Source of the DNA: Hyphomicrobiales bacterium
GTDB lineage: Bacteria > Pseudomonadota > Alphaproteobacteria > Rhizobiales > Rhizobiaceae
Length of the DNA: 64,000 bases
NCBI GenBank assembly: GCA_900468805.1
Contig: UEIF01000007.1
Coordinates: forward strand, 152,114-216,113
Direction: 5' to 3'
Part shown: positions 38,646 to 46,557 of the stretch, piece after piece
How positions within the stretch are numbered: position 1 is the first letter of the stretch
How the letters are laid out: each line of letters begins with the position of its first letter
Program-made: the position numbers and the translations under genes
Notes under the pieces: model-generated
The model's database searches: none
What the model was told of the DNA's origin: nothing
What the model saw: only the letters and a program-made list of their open reading frames with translations

Positions 38646-39434
38646 TCAATAGGGGCCGGTGCGTGAAGCATGCACGCTGTATGCATGAAGGGCCGGTTCG
38701 GCATTCATGTCTGCAAAGGCAGGGGCCAGACGCGCTGCCCATTCCTCGATGCCTGCCTCATCGCCGATGAGGTCCTGGCGTACTTCCAGAAGCGCGTGCG
38801 GAATGCCCGTAATCATGCAATGGCGGTACATGGTGTCACCCTTCAGCGCACCATCATATGGGTCGTTGTCACCGACGACGAGATCGGGATCGGCCCGTAG
38901 TTTTTCAAGCAATGGGGCCACAGCGCGGCGGTCGCTGTCCCAAAGTACCGCTGCATGCCAAGGGCGGGGAACGCCCTTCCAGGCGGGTGTAAAGGAGTGC
39001 AAGGAGAGTACGAGCGGCGCTTTGCCGGTCGTACTCGCCACCCTGTCGATCGTCTCCGACACTGCATTGTGATAAGGTCTGTGGAAGGCCTCGATCCGGT
39101 AATTCCACTCTTCTTCGGTGATCGGATGATTGCCGGGGATGATGGCGCCGTCCGAGATCTTCATGATCAGGGTCGGATCGTCCTCGCCTCTGTTCGGATC
39201 GATCAGCAGGCGCGAAAAACCGCCGAGAACACCGGGGACGCCCAGTTTTGCGCAAAGCCGGCGCGTGAGGCCTTCGATTCCGATGTCGTAGGCGATGTGC
39301 CTGACAAAGGCGCTTTCCGGCAGGCCGAGCCGGCCATATCCTTCGGGCAGGCGGTTCATGGCATGATCTCCAAGGATCACCATGCCTTTGTCATGTTGGC
39401 CGGGTAGGATTTCGAAGGATTGGAAGCGGTGCAT
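38646..39434 (-). CDS. N-formylglutamate amidohydrolase-like protein
   Basis: 262 aa from ATG 39434; the frame is open to 39500 and neither start has a clear ribosome-binding site. HDKGMVILGDHA, HIAYDIGIEGLTRRL, DPNRGEDDPTL and LSLHSFTPAW follow the family pattern (metal-binding His and Glu/Asp). It differs from the copy at the left edge, lacking DCHSMPG and keeping SLHSF instead, so it belongs to the second, less studied rhizobial branch. Family chemistry is hydrolysis of N-formyl or N-acyl glutamate; the true substrate is unknown. It forms a unit with the DUF1244 gene. Confidence 0.82.
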   Translation of the reverse strand: MHRFQSFEILPGQHDKGMVILGDHAMNRLPEGYGRLGLPESAFVRHIAYDIGIEGLTRRLCAKLGVPGVLGGFSRLLIDPNRGEDDPTLIMKISDGAIIPGNHPITEEEWNYRIEAFHRPYHNAVSETIDRVASTTGKAPLVLSLHSFTPAWKGVPRPWHAAVLWDSDRRAVAPLLEKLRADPDLVVGDNDPYDGALKGDTMYRHCMITGIPHALLEVRQDLIGDEAGIEEWAARLAPAFADMNAEPALHAYSVHASRTGPY

Positions 39435-39636
39435 CAGGAAATTGCCAATTGTCAGTTCTCGTCTTCGGGCAGTGATCGCATGCGCCTTCGGTCGGTTCAA
39501 GCGCGATAGGCGGGCTGGCGCGGCAAAATGCGCCCAATGGGCGGTTATGAAAGGAAATATAATCGATTAGCATTGCGTTGACTTTCGCTTGACGGCGGCG
39601 CAAGAAGACACGGATAACGAATAACCGTGGAGCTAT

Positions 39637-40122
39637 TTGGGAGCCGTGTTGATCCAAGCCGCGCCAAGTTTCCTCACGCGGTCCGGACCGCTGGTCCGTC
39701 TCGCATTGTTCGCTCTTGCAGCCGTCTCGCCGTTCTTCATCGCTGATGCCGCGCGCGCGGATTTCCGTGTATGCAACGGTACGCAAAATCTGGTTGGCGT
39801 TGCGATCGGATACCGCGCGAAAGACGGCTGGATCACGGAGGGATGGTGGCAGGTACCGGCAACGACCTGCGCCACGTTGATCGAGGGAGAACTGCAGTCG
39901 CGTTATTATTACCTCTATGCAGAAGACGCCGCCCGCGGAGGCCGATGGACGGGTGATGTGCAGATGTGCGTAGCGGAAAATGAATTCAAGATCTCGGGTG
40001 TGCAGGACTGCTATGCCCGCGGTTATCAGAAAATGGGTTTCAAGGAATACGATACGGGCCGCCAGGGAAGCTGGATGGTTCAACTCTCCGACACCCCAGG
40101 GACGCAAGAAAGCCAGAATTGA
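39637..40122 (+). CDS. DUF1036 exported protein
   Basis: 161 aa from TTG 39637; GTG 39646 and TTG 39649 are alternatives. A signal peptide (hydrophobic 20-40, cleavage near ARA-DF) precedes a DUF1036 domain: FRVCNGTQNLVGVAIGYR, GWWQVPATTC and YLYAEDAARG, with four cysteines likely paired in the periplasm. The function is unknown. Its stop shares one base with the pyruvate kinase start (TGATG at 40120-40124), so the two are translationally coupled. Confidence 0.88.
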   Translation: MGAVLIQAAPSFLTRSGPLVRLALFALAAVSPFFIADAARADFRVCNGTQNLVGVAIGYRAKDGWITEGWWQVPATTCATLIEGELQSRYYYLYAEDAARGGRWTGDVQMCVAENEFKISGVQDCYARGYQKMGFKEYDTGRQGSWMVQLSDTPGTQESQN

Positions 40123-41561
40123 TGAAGCGTAACCGCAAAGTTAAAATCCTCGCCACCCTCGGCCCCGCCTCCTCCGAGGAATCGATGATCGAGAAGCTGC
40201 ATCAGGCGGGTGCGGATATCTTCCGCATCAACATGAGCCATGCGAGCCATGACGTGATGCGTACGCTGGTGCAGCGCATTCGCGCCGTCGAAGCTCGCTC
40301 GGGCCGGCCGATCGGCATTCTGGCCGACCTGCAAGGCCCGAAGCTTCGCGTTGGCAAGTTTGCCGATGTGAAGGTTGAGCTGAAGCCCGGCCAGACATTT
40401 ACGCTCGACAACAACGATACCCCCGGCGACAACACCCGCGTGTTCCTGCCGCATCCTGAAATTCTGGAAGCCGTTCAGCCGGGCCACCGCCTGCTCATCG
40501 ACGACGGCAAGCTGGCGCTGCGCGCCGAAAAGTGCGACGGCAAGAGCATCGTCACGACCGTCGTCGCCGGTACCAGCATTTCCGACCGCAAGGGCGTCAG
40601 CCTGCCCGATACGCTGCTTGGTGTCGGCGCGCTGACCGACAAGGACCGTGTCGACCTCGATGCCGTTCTCGCGACCGACGATGTCGACTGGGTGGCACTT
40701 TCCTTCGTCCAGCGCCCTGACGACCTCGCCGAAGTGCGCAAGATCGCCCGCGGCCGCGTCGGCATCATGTCGAAGATCGAGAAGCCGCAGGCTCTTGAGC
40801 GTATCGAAGAAATCATCGAGCTTTCCGACGCGCTGATGGTCGCCCGTGGTGACCTCGGCGTCGAAATGCCGCTCGAAGCCGTTCCGGGCATCCAGAAGCA
40901 GCTCATCCGCTCCTGCCGCCGTTCGGGCAAGCCCGTCATCGTCGCCACGCAGATGCTGGAATCGATGATCTCGTCGCCGGTTCCGACCCGCGCCGAAGTT
41001 TCGGACGTCTCCATCGCCGTGTTCGAAGGCGCCGACGCGATCATGCTGTCGGCAGAATCGGCTTCCGGCGCCTATCCGGTCGAAGCCGTCTCGATGATGG
41101 CGTCGATTGCGAGCACGGTGGAGAAGGATCCGCATTATCCGGGCATCATCTACGCGCAGCGCGCCCAGCCGGAAGCAACCGGCGCCGACGCCATCTCGCT
41201 TGCGGCCCGCCAGATCGCCGAGACGCTGAAGCTGTCGGCCATCGTCTGTTACACCTCGTCCGGTACGACCGGCCTGCGCGCCTCGCGCGAGCGTCCGCAG
41301 GTGCCGATCATCGCGCTTTCGCCGATCATCAAGACGGCTCGCCGCCTTTCGATCGTCTGGGGCATGCATTGTGTCGTCACCCATGACGCGACCGACCTTG
41401 ACGATATGGTCAACCGCGCCTGCCGCATCGTGGCTGCTGAAGGCTTCGGCAAGCCGGGCGACCGCATCATCATCTCGGCCGGCGTGCCGCTCGGCACACC
41501 GGGCGCGACCAACATGCTGCGTATCGCCTATATCGGTTCGGACGGCCAGAGCGGCATCTGA
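40122..41561 (+). CDS. pyk: Pyruvate kinase
   Basis: 479 aa. ATG at 40122 overlaps the DUF1036 stop. The A-domain begins KVKILATLGPASS; ADLQGPKLRVG and the active-site motif MVARGDLGVE (K+/Mg2+/PEP region) are intact, and MLESMI and SAESASGAYP follow. The C-terminal regulatory domain runs from about 350. It converts PEP and ADP to pyruvate and ATP, the last step of lower glycolysis/Entner-Doudoroff. A strong terminator closes the unit. Confidence 0.96.
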   Translation: MKRNRKVKILATLGPASSEESMIEKLHQAGADIFRINMSHASHDVMRTLVQRIRAVEARSGRPIGILADLQGPKLRVGKFADVKVELKPGQTFTLDNNDTPGDNTRVFLPHPEILEAVQPGHRLLIDDGKLALRAEKCDGKSIVTTVVAGTSISDRKGVSLPDTLLGVGALTDKDRVDLDAVLATDDVDWVALSFVQRPDDLAEVRKIARGRVGIMSKIEKPQALERIEEIIELSDALMVARGDLGVEMPLEAVPGIQKQLIRSCRRSGKPVIVATQMLESMISSPVPTRAEVSDVSIAVFEGADAIMLSAESASGAYPVEAVSMMASIASTVEKDPHYPGIIYAQRAQPEATGADAISLAARQIAETLKLSAIVCYTSSGTTGLRASRERPQVPIIALSPIIKTARRLSIVWGMHCVVTHDATDLDDMVNRACRIVAAEGFGKPGDRIIISAGVPLGTPGATNMLRIAYIGSDGQSGI

Positions 41562-41583
41562 TCGCTTTCAGGCTTGAAATAGT

Positions 41584-41615
41584 AAAGAGCGCTCCTCGAA
41601 AGAGGGGCGCTTTTT
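41584..41615 (+). terminator. Intrinsic terminator of DUF1036-pyk
   Basis: AAAGAGCGC-T-CCTC, loop GAAA, GAGG-G-GCGCTTT followed by TTGTTTT. Confidence 0.88.
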
Positions 41616-41635
41616 GTTTTCCGATTTGGATGTTG

Positions 41636-42187
41636 TCAGCCGCGAGAGAGGTGGCCGACGCGATAGATCTGGTTGGTCCCTGAGGCGGGCGGGGCTTCTG
41701 CGTAAAGGCCGAAGCGCACCATCGTCCAGTCATGGGGATCGAAGGCGGCGACGCGGGCGAGAACGTGTCTGCCGCGGGCTTCCTGCTGTGCCAGGTCAAT
41801 CTCCTGCTGTCGCAAGTCGGGCAGAGATGCATGCGGTTCGATGGCGAGGTATTCGCTGTCGGCAAATCGGCCATCGGCAAGGTCCGGTAAGGCATGTGCA
41901 TGCCAGACGATCCAGTGGCGGATGCGCGGCCGGCCGAAGGCATCTGTCAGCGCGGCAAAGCCGGGACCGCAGATGAAATCACTGGCGCCTTCCGGCTGAT
42001 CCCAGAGATAAAAGGGCGCATAGAGATTTTCCGGACTGCCGAATTCACCGCGGCGGGCGCTCAGAAAGGCCTTGAAGCCGAGATGCTGGAAGCCGTCCAT
42101 CGCCGGTCCCTTGTCGCGGATGCGGCGGTCGATGATCTCCATGTCGTAGTCGGCAGGCAGGGTGAAAGAATATTGCATGGCCATCAT
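41636..42187 (-). CDS. DUF4865 family protein
   Basis: 183 aa. MQYSFTLPADYDMEIIDRRI at the N-terminus and the Trp-rich centre (FYLWDQPEGASDFICGPGF) match DUF4865, a family that often accompanies tautomerase or cupin genes. There is no signal or membrane segment. The start ATG overlaps the stop of the cupin gene (ATGA at 42184-42187), so it is the third gene of a translationally coupled trio. The function is unknown; a role in the same small-molecule pathway is inferred. Confidence 0.82.
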   Translation of the reverse strand: MMAMQYSFTLPADYDMEIIDRRIRDKGPAMDGFQHLGFKAFLSARRGEFGSPENLYAPFYLWDQPEGASDFICGPGFAALTDAFGRPRIRHWIVWHAHALPDLADGRFADSEYLAIEPHASLPDLRQQEIDLAQQEARGRHVLARVAAFDPHDWTMVRFGLYAEAPPASGTNQIYRVGHLSRG

Positions 42188-42588
42188 GGCTGTGGCTCTT
42201 TTCGGTCAGACCAATCGACGAAGCGCCCCTTCTCGAAGCCCTGGATGCTGAGGTAGCTGAAGGGGCTGTCGGGTGTCGCTCCATGCCAGTGAAGCTCATC
42301 GGCTGCGAACCATATGGCGTCGCCGGTTCTGACTTCCTCGATTGCTTTTCCCTCCCGCTGCACAAAGCCGACGCCGGAGAGAACATAGAGAAGCTGGCCG
42401 CGCGGATGCGTGTGCCAGTGCGTGACGGTGGCAGGATCCAGTGTTGCGCGCATGGCCGTGTTTTCGCCATCGATCTGGCTGTCGAGCAGCATTTCGACCC
42501 AGAAGGGCGCATTCGAAATGCCCTCGGGTGCACGGACGGCATTGCCGGGACGGCGGATCGTCATCGTCTTGGGATTGGCCTCGTTCAT
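42184..42588 (-). CDS. Cupin domain protein
   Basis: 134 aa from ATG 42588, which overlaps the tautomerase stop (ATGA). A single conserved-barrel domain shows HWHTHPRGQLLYVLSG (first metal motif with two His) and WFAADELHWHGA (second His motif). Such small cupins are metal-dependent enzymes (dioxygenase, isomerase, carboxymuconolactone-like) or ligand binders. The middle position in the tautomerase-cupin-DUF4865 operon suggests an enzymatic step on an enol or keto acid. Confidence 0.88.
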   Translation of the reverse strand: MNEANPKTMTIRRPGNAVRAPEGISNAPFWVEMLLDSQIDGENTAMRATLDPATVTHWHTHPRGQLLYVLSGVGFVQREGKAIEEVRTGDAIWFAADELHWHGATPDSPFSYLSIQGFEKGRFVDWSDRKEPQP

Positions 42589-43004
42589 GCCGGAACTCCT
42601 GATGCGCGCGCTTCCCAGCCAGGTTCGGCCATCTGCGCCAGGCCGTCGCCGAAGGACCATTCGTCCGGTTCGCTGGTCGAGATGACGATCATCACGTCTT
42701 GCTGACGCAGGCCGGGCGATTGCTGCAGCAGTTCGACGGTTCGGCGGAAGAGAGCCTTGCGCATTTCGGTCGTGCGCGGTTTGCCGGTGGTGATCGAAAT
42801 CAGCACGAAATCATCCGAGCGCGGACCGGCGAGATAGTTGCGATCGAAGATCAGTTCGCCGGGTTCGTGCTGGTGGATGATCTGGAAGCGGTCGGCCGGC
42901 GGCACGTTGAAGGTCTCGACCATGGCCTTGTGGATGCTGTCCGAAAGGGCGTGCAGATAATCCGGCGACTTGCCTTTCAGAAGGGAGATGCGAGCGAACG
43001 GCAT
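42585..43004 (-). CDS. Tautomerase superfamily protein
   Basis: 139 aa. After Met removal the N-terminus would be Pro1 (MPFARISLLKG), the catalytic base of the 4-oxalocrotonate tautomerase superfamily. HKAMVETFNVPPADRFQIIHQHEPGEL, read in parts, is the YusQ/MSAD-like long-tautomerase pattern. It is first gene of the coupled trio, divergent from a LysR gene with a 107-bp shared control region. The substrate is unknown. Confidence 0.88.
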   Translation of the reverse strand: MPFARISLLKGKSPDYLHALSDSIHKAMVETFNVPPADRFQIIHQHEPGELIFDRNYLAGPRSDDFVLISITTGKPRTTEMRKALFRRTVELLQQSPGLRQQDVMIVISTSEPDEWSFGDGLAQMAEPGWEARASGVPA

Positions 43005-43060
43005 TGGATGCCTCCTTGTTGTGCGTCTTGACAGGAGGAGAATGCCACGCCAGGATAATG

Positions 43061-43092
43061 CATAAAATCAGAATTTTATGGACTTATAGTCC
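43061..43092. promoter_or_regulatory. Double palindrome between tautomerase operon and LysR gene
   Basis: CATAAAAT-CAGA-ATTTTATG (43061-43080) is followed at once by GGACT-TAT-AGTCC (43080-43092). Both are perfect. The first fits a LysR T-N11-A box; the pair lies 20-50 bp before the LysR start and likely overlaps its promoter. Confidence 0.65.
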
Positions 43093-43111
43093 TGAAAATT
43101 GGGATCATTGA

Positions 43112-44044
43112 ATGAGGCGGATTACCTTCGATCTCGATGTGCTGAGGACCTTCGCCACGGGCATGGACCTTGGCAATTTCGCCAAGGCGGCAGATCGCCT
43201 GGGGCGCTCGACCTCCGCCGTCAGTGCGCAGCTCAAGAAACTGGAGGAGCAGGCCGGAACGCCGATCTTCCGCAAATCGGGACGGGGACTGGCGCTGACG
43301 GAGGCGGGCGAAACCATGCTTGCCTATGCCCGGCGGCTGCTGGAACTGAACGACGAGGCGGTGGCTGCAGTTCAGCGTGTCGAGCTGGAAGGGTGGGTGC
43401 GGCTTGGGCTCCAGGAGGACTTTGGCGAGAACCTGCTTCCCGAGGTGCTCGGGCGCTTCGCACGGGCGCATCCGAAGGTGCGCATCGAAGCGCGCGTGGT
43501 GCGTAATGCCGAGCTTCTGGACCGTGTGACGACAGGCAAGCTTGATCTCGCGCTTGCCTGGAGCGTTGGTACTTTGACTGCGCACTGCGAGCATATTGCC
43601 GATGTGCCGATGCGCTGGATTGGCCCGGCAAGTGGCTTGCCGGCATGGACGGCCGGAAGCGACGAGCCGATGCCGCTCGCATCGCTCGAGGCTCCCTGCC
43701 TGCTCAGGAATGCGGCGACGAAGGTGCTGGATGAAGCCGGTATTTCCTGGCGGCTCTCGTTTGTCAGCCCGAGCCTTGGCGGACTCTGGGCAGCGGCCGC
43801 TGCGGGACTGGGTATTACCGTGCGTACGCCTATCGGATTGCCTGCCAAGGTGCGGATGCTGGCGCCGGGCGAAGCCGGCCTGCCGGAACTGCCGAAACTC
43901 GGGCTGGTCTTGCATCGCGCAGAGGCGGAGCCTGATGCAGCAACAGCCCGTCTGGCGGCGTTGGTGCTGCAGTCGGTGCATGAAGCGGTGAGGGATATCT
44001 CCATGTCATCCGATCATGAGAAAGGATTGCGAAGGGTCGGGTGA
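43112..44044 (+). CDS. LysR-family transcriptional regulator
   Basis: 310 aa. N-terminal wHTH (RITFDLDVLRTFATGMDLGNFAKAADRLGRSTSAVSAQL, in successive helices, residues 2-45), then a linker helix and effector domain (about 95-295). The probable targets are itself and the divergent tautomerase-cupin-DUF4865 operon through palindromes at 43061-43092. The effector would be a pathway intermediate. The C-terminal 15 residues (MSSDHEKGLRRVG) extend past the usual domain end. Confidence 0.9.
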   Translation: MRRITFDLDVLRTFATGMDLGNFAKAADRLGRSTSAVSAQLKKLEEQAGTPIFRKSGRGLALTEAGETMLAYARRLLELNDEAVAAVQRVELEGWVRLGLQEDFGENLLPEVLGRFARAHPKVRIEARVVRNAELLDRVTTGKLDLALAWSVGTLTAHCEHIADVPMRWIGPASGLPAWTAGSDEPMPLASLEAPCLLRNAATKVLDEAGISWRLSFVSPSLGGLWAAAAAGLGITVRTPIGLPAKVRMLAPGEAGLPELPKLGLVLHRAEAEPDAATARLAALVLQSVHEAVRDISMSSDHEKGLRRVG

Positions 44045-44127
44045 AGTATTGACCCTCCCGGCGGAAACCAATAGCCTTTCATCATTATGAAAATGATCAC
44101 TCTCAACATCGCCACGGTCTTCTTCTT

Positions 44128-44154
44128 GAGCCTTTAAGGCTCTGCCTTCGGGCA
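44128..44154. other. Two tandem short hairpins
   Basis: GAGCC-TTTAA-GGCTC (44128-44142) is followed at once by TGCC-TTCG-GGCA (44143-44154), the latter with a stable UUCG tetraloop. No T tract follows on either strand. They lie between the LysR stop and the dioxygenase start. Confidence 0.45.
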
Positions 44155-44270
44155 AAAGAAGATGCGGCCGCTTGACCAGCCGATTGGCTGGCGTGTTGCT
44201 GCGGACTGTAACCACCCTGCCTTCGGCCAACGGACAATCCCGGCAGGGTCTGGCGATAGAGAGATATTTC

Positions 44271-45077
44271 ATGACATCCACTGGTTACCCGCCGGCGCTT
44301 AGCGCCGCGCAGATCGAGCACTTCATCGAAGACGGCTTCGTGCGGATCGATGATGCTTTTCCCCGCGACGTGGCCGCGGAAGCCCGCGCCATCATGTGGC
44401 GCGACATTCCCTTCGACCCCGAGGATCCTAAAAGCTGGGTGCAGCCGGTCGTCCGGCTTGCCGGCTATGGCGGCGGCCCGTTCGAGACAGCGGTCAACCC
44501 GCCTGTGCTGCATTCGGCTTTCGATCAGCTCGTCGGCAAGGGGCGCTGGGAGCCGCGCAACGGCCTCGGCAGTTTCCCGGTTCGTTTTCCGCATCCTGAT
44601 GATCCGGGTGATGCCGGCTGGCATGTGGATCTGAGCTTTCCGGGAGATGAAGGCAACCCGAATGAGCAGCGGGATTTTTCCGCCTGGCGGGTGAACATCA
44701 CCTCGCGCGGGCGGGCACTCCTGATGCTGTTCCTGTTCTCGGATGTCGGCGAAGAAGACGCGCCGACGCGGATCCGGGTGGGATCGCATAAGGATGTAGC
44801 AAGGATGCTGGAGCCGGCCGGCGAAGCGGGCATGGCGCATCTGTGGCTGGAGCATGTCGGCGAGGACAGACCGCTTGCTCTGGCGACGGGGCAGGCGGGC
44901 ACGGTTTATCTGTGCCATCCGTTCCTCATCCATGCGGCGCAGATGCATCGCGGCAAGGAGCCGCGCTTCATGGCCCAGCCCGGCCTTGCACCTTCGGAGC
45001 CGCTGAAGCTTGTGCGTGAGGACGGCGCTTATTCGCCTGTCGAAATCGCCATCCGCAGGGCGCTTCAGCAAGGTTGA
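44271..45077 (+). CDS. Phytanoyl-CoA dioxygenase (PhyH) family protein
   Basis: 268 aa from ATG 44271 (GAGAGA upstream); the open frame starts at 44172. Fe(II) ligands His118 and Asp120 are in GWHVD, and the distal His is in HPFLIHAAQ with Arg in EPRFMAQP for 2-oxoglutarate. It is a non-haem Fe(II)/2OG oxygenase that would hydroxylate a small substrate; the family is broad and substrate assignment is not possible. It is followed by the repeat-rich gap at 45.1-45.45 kb. Confidence 0.87.
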   Translation: MTSTGYPPALSAAQIEHFIEDGFVRIDDAFPRDVAAEARAIMWRDIPFDPEDPKSWVQPVVRLAGYGGGPFETAVNPPVLHSAFDQLVGKGRWEPRNGLGSFPVRFPHPDDPGDAGWHVDLSFPGDEGNPNEQRDFSAWRVNITSRGRALLMLFLFSDVGEEDAPTRIRVGSHKDVARMLEPAGEAGMAHLWLEHVGEDRPLALATGQAGTVYLCHPFLIHAAQMHRGKEPRFMAQPGLAPSEPLKLVREDGAYSPVEIAIRRALQQG

Positions 45078-45122
45078 GGCTTACCGCAAAACCGCTGCGC
45101 ACCGTTGCGCGTGATCATTGAT

Positions 45123-45449
45123 GTGGAGGGGGGTGCTTCGTGTCGGAACCCCCTCCACTCCAGGGAACCTCCTCCACAAGATGCCGATATTCAAGAAGAG
45201 AGCGCCCTTCGTGTCTCCGAAATGGACGCTCGGTGCCCCCAGTGGAGGGGGTTCACGTTCAAATGGAGGGCGTGGAGGGGGTTACGCCCTCCAGTCTAAA
45301 TAATTGATATACATAGATTTTAATTAAGTGGAGGGGGTGGAGGGGGTTATTTGGTCAAACCTGCTGGAAGCCACTTATGCCGGCACTTATAGAGGCGGTA
45401 TGGCAACGCTTACGGCTACTCTTGGAAATACGCCCTCCACCCCCTCCGC
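45123..45449. repeat. Cluster of GTGGAGGGGGTT direct and inverted repeats around an AT-rich core
   Basis: The 407-bp gap 45078-45484 has no convincing gene. Five direct copies of GTGGAGGGGG(TT) start at 45123, 45242, 45272, 45328 and 45337; inverted copies lie at 45147-45158, 45166-45177 and 45430-45449. TGGAGGGCGT (45264-45273) and ACGCCCTCCA (45284-45293) form a perfect 10-bp hairpin around one copy. A markedly AT-rich 32-bp stretch (45296-45327) separates the repeat groups. Iterated G-rich sites beside an AT-rich core resemble a replication or recombination site or a multi-copy protein-binding region. Confidence 0.75.
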
Positions 45450-45484
45450 GGCCGGAGAGGATGCATCCAATTTTGCTGGTTACA

Positions 45485-46429
45485 TCACGCCTGCAGGTCC
45501 TGCTGTGCAGCCCGGCGGATCGCCTGTGGCGGTTGGCCGAAGGCGCGCAGGAAGGCGCGGCGCATGCGCTCGCGATCGGCAAAACCGGTTTCGCGGGCGA
45601 CGGTATCGATCGGATGGCGGCCTTGTTCCATCATCAGGCGGGCCGCCTCCAGCCGCAGGTTCTCGACCGCTTTTGCCGGTGATTGACCCGTTTCGGCGCG
45701 GAAGGCACGGCTGAACTGGCGGGGGCTCAGATGCGCGGCTTCCGCCAGCTCCTCCACCGAGAGCGTGGATTTCAGATTGCTGCGGGCATGCGCAAGCGCC
45801 TTCTGGATACGGTCGGATTTCGGCTCCAGCTCCAGAAGGGCGGAAAATTGCGACTGACCGCCGGCGCGGCGATGGTAGACGACGAGCTTGCGGGCAACGG
45901 CGCGGGCGATCTCCAGGCCATGGTCTTTCTCGACCATTGCCAGCGCCAGATCGACACCCGCCGTCATGCCCGCCGAGGTCCAGACGGAGCCGTCGATGAT
46001 GTAGATGCGGTCTTCTTCCATCCGGATCTCGGGGTACCGGCTCTGCAGTTCGCGGGCGAGATACCAGTGGGTCGTGGCGCGGCGGCCGTCGAGAACGCCG
46101 GCATCGGCGAGCAGAAACGCGCCGGTGCAGATCGAGGCAAGGCGGCGGGTGGCGGGAAGTGCTGCGCGAATGAAATCCGCCTCGGCTTCATTGGGCAGTT
46201 TGATGTCGGGCGCGCCGGCGACGATCAACGTGTCGAAGCCGGGATCGCCGAAAGCCTCCGTTTCCATGATCATACCGAGCGAATTGGCGATCGGGCCGCC
46301 GGTCTCGGAGAGATAATGGACGTCATAAACCTTCTCGCCGAGCTCGATATTGGCGAATTCGAAGGCCGAGACTGCGGCAAGGCTCATGATCTGAAAGCCG
46401 GGAAAGAGCAGGAAAGCAATTTTCTGCAT
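45485..46429 (-). CDS. GlxA-type AraC-family regulator (DJ-1/PfpI domain plus HTH)
   Basis: 314 aa. The N-terminal DJ-1/PfpI (class I amidotransferase-like) domain spans about 1-190 with the elbow ICTGAFLLADAG, and the AraC double helix-turn-helix is at about 215-310 (LAEAAHLSPRQFSRAFRAETG). GlxA-type regulators respond to small molecules such as quaternary amines or amino acids. It is divergent from an SDR gene with a perfect inverted repeat between, so the SDR is its probable target. Confidence 0.92.
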   Translation of the reverse strand: MQKIAFLLFPGFQIMSLAAVSAFEFANIELGEKVYDVHYLSETGGPIANSLGMIMETEAFGDPGFDTLIVAGAPDIKLPNEAEADFIRAALPATRRLASICTGAFLLADAGVLDGRRATTHWYLARELQSRYPEIRMEEDRIYIIDGSVWTSAGMTAGVDLALAMVEKDHGLEIARAVARKLVVYHRRAGGQSQFSALLELEPKSDRIQKALAHARSNLKSTLSVEELAEAAHLSPRQFSRAFRAETGQSPAKAVENLRLEAARLMMEQGRHPIDTVARETGFADRERMRRAFLRAFGQPPQAIRRAAQQDLQA

Positions 46430-46451
46430 CGTGTCATGTCCTGAAAGGAGG

Positions 46452-46488
46452 ATGTCCTAAAAGGTGGTATATATGACATTTAGGACAT
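46452..46488. promoter_or_regulatory. Perfect inverted repeat between GlxA-type regulator and SDR gene
   Basis: ATGTCCTAAA (46452-46461) and TTTAGGACAT (46479-46488) are exact reverse complements with a 17-bp spacer containing a TATATATG stretch. It lies 23 bp before the regulator start on the minus strand and 70 bp before the SDR start, so it is the probable operator. Confidence 0.7.
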
Positions 46489-46557
46489 TAGCAATTGGGC
46501 GTAAAACTCTCCTCAAGCGCAAGCAATCGGGCCGGCGCATGAGACGGAGAAACGATC

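Noticed and set aside
39391..40107. Minus-strand frame of 238 codons across DUF1036 and its promoter
   Set aside because: It contradicts DUF1036 on the plus strand, which has a signal peptide, Cys pattern and coupling to pyk.
45328..45714. Plus-strand frame of 128 codons starting in the G-rich repeats
   Set aside because: It starts inside the repeat, reads low-complexity VEG and TPS units and runs antisense through the end of the GlxA-type gene. It may be a remnant, but not a supported gene.
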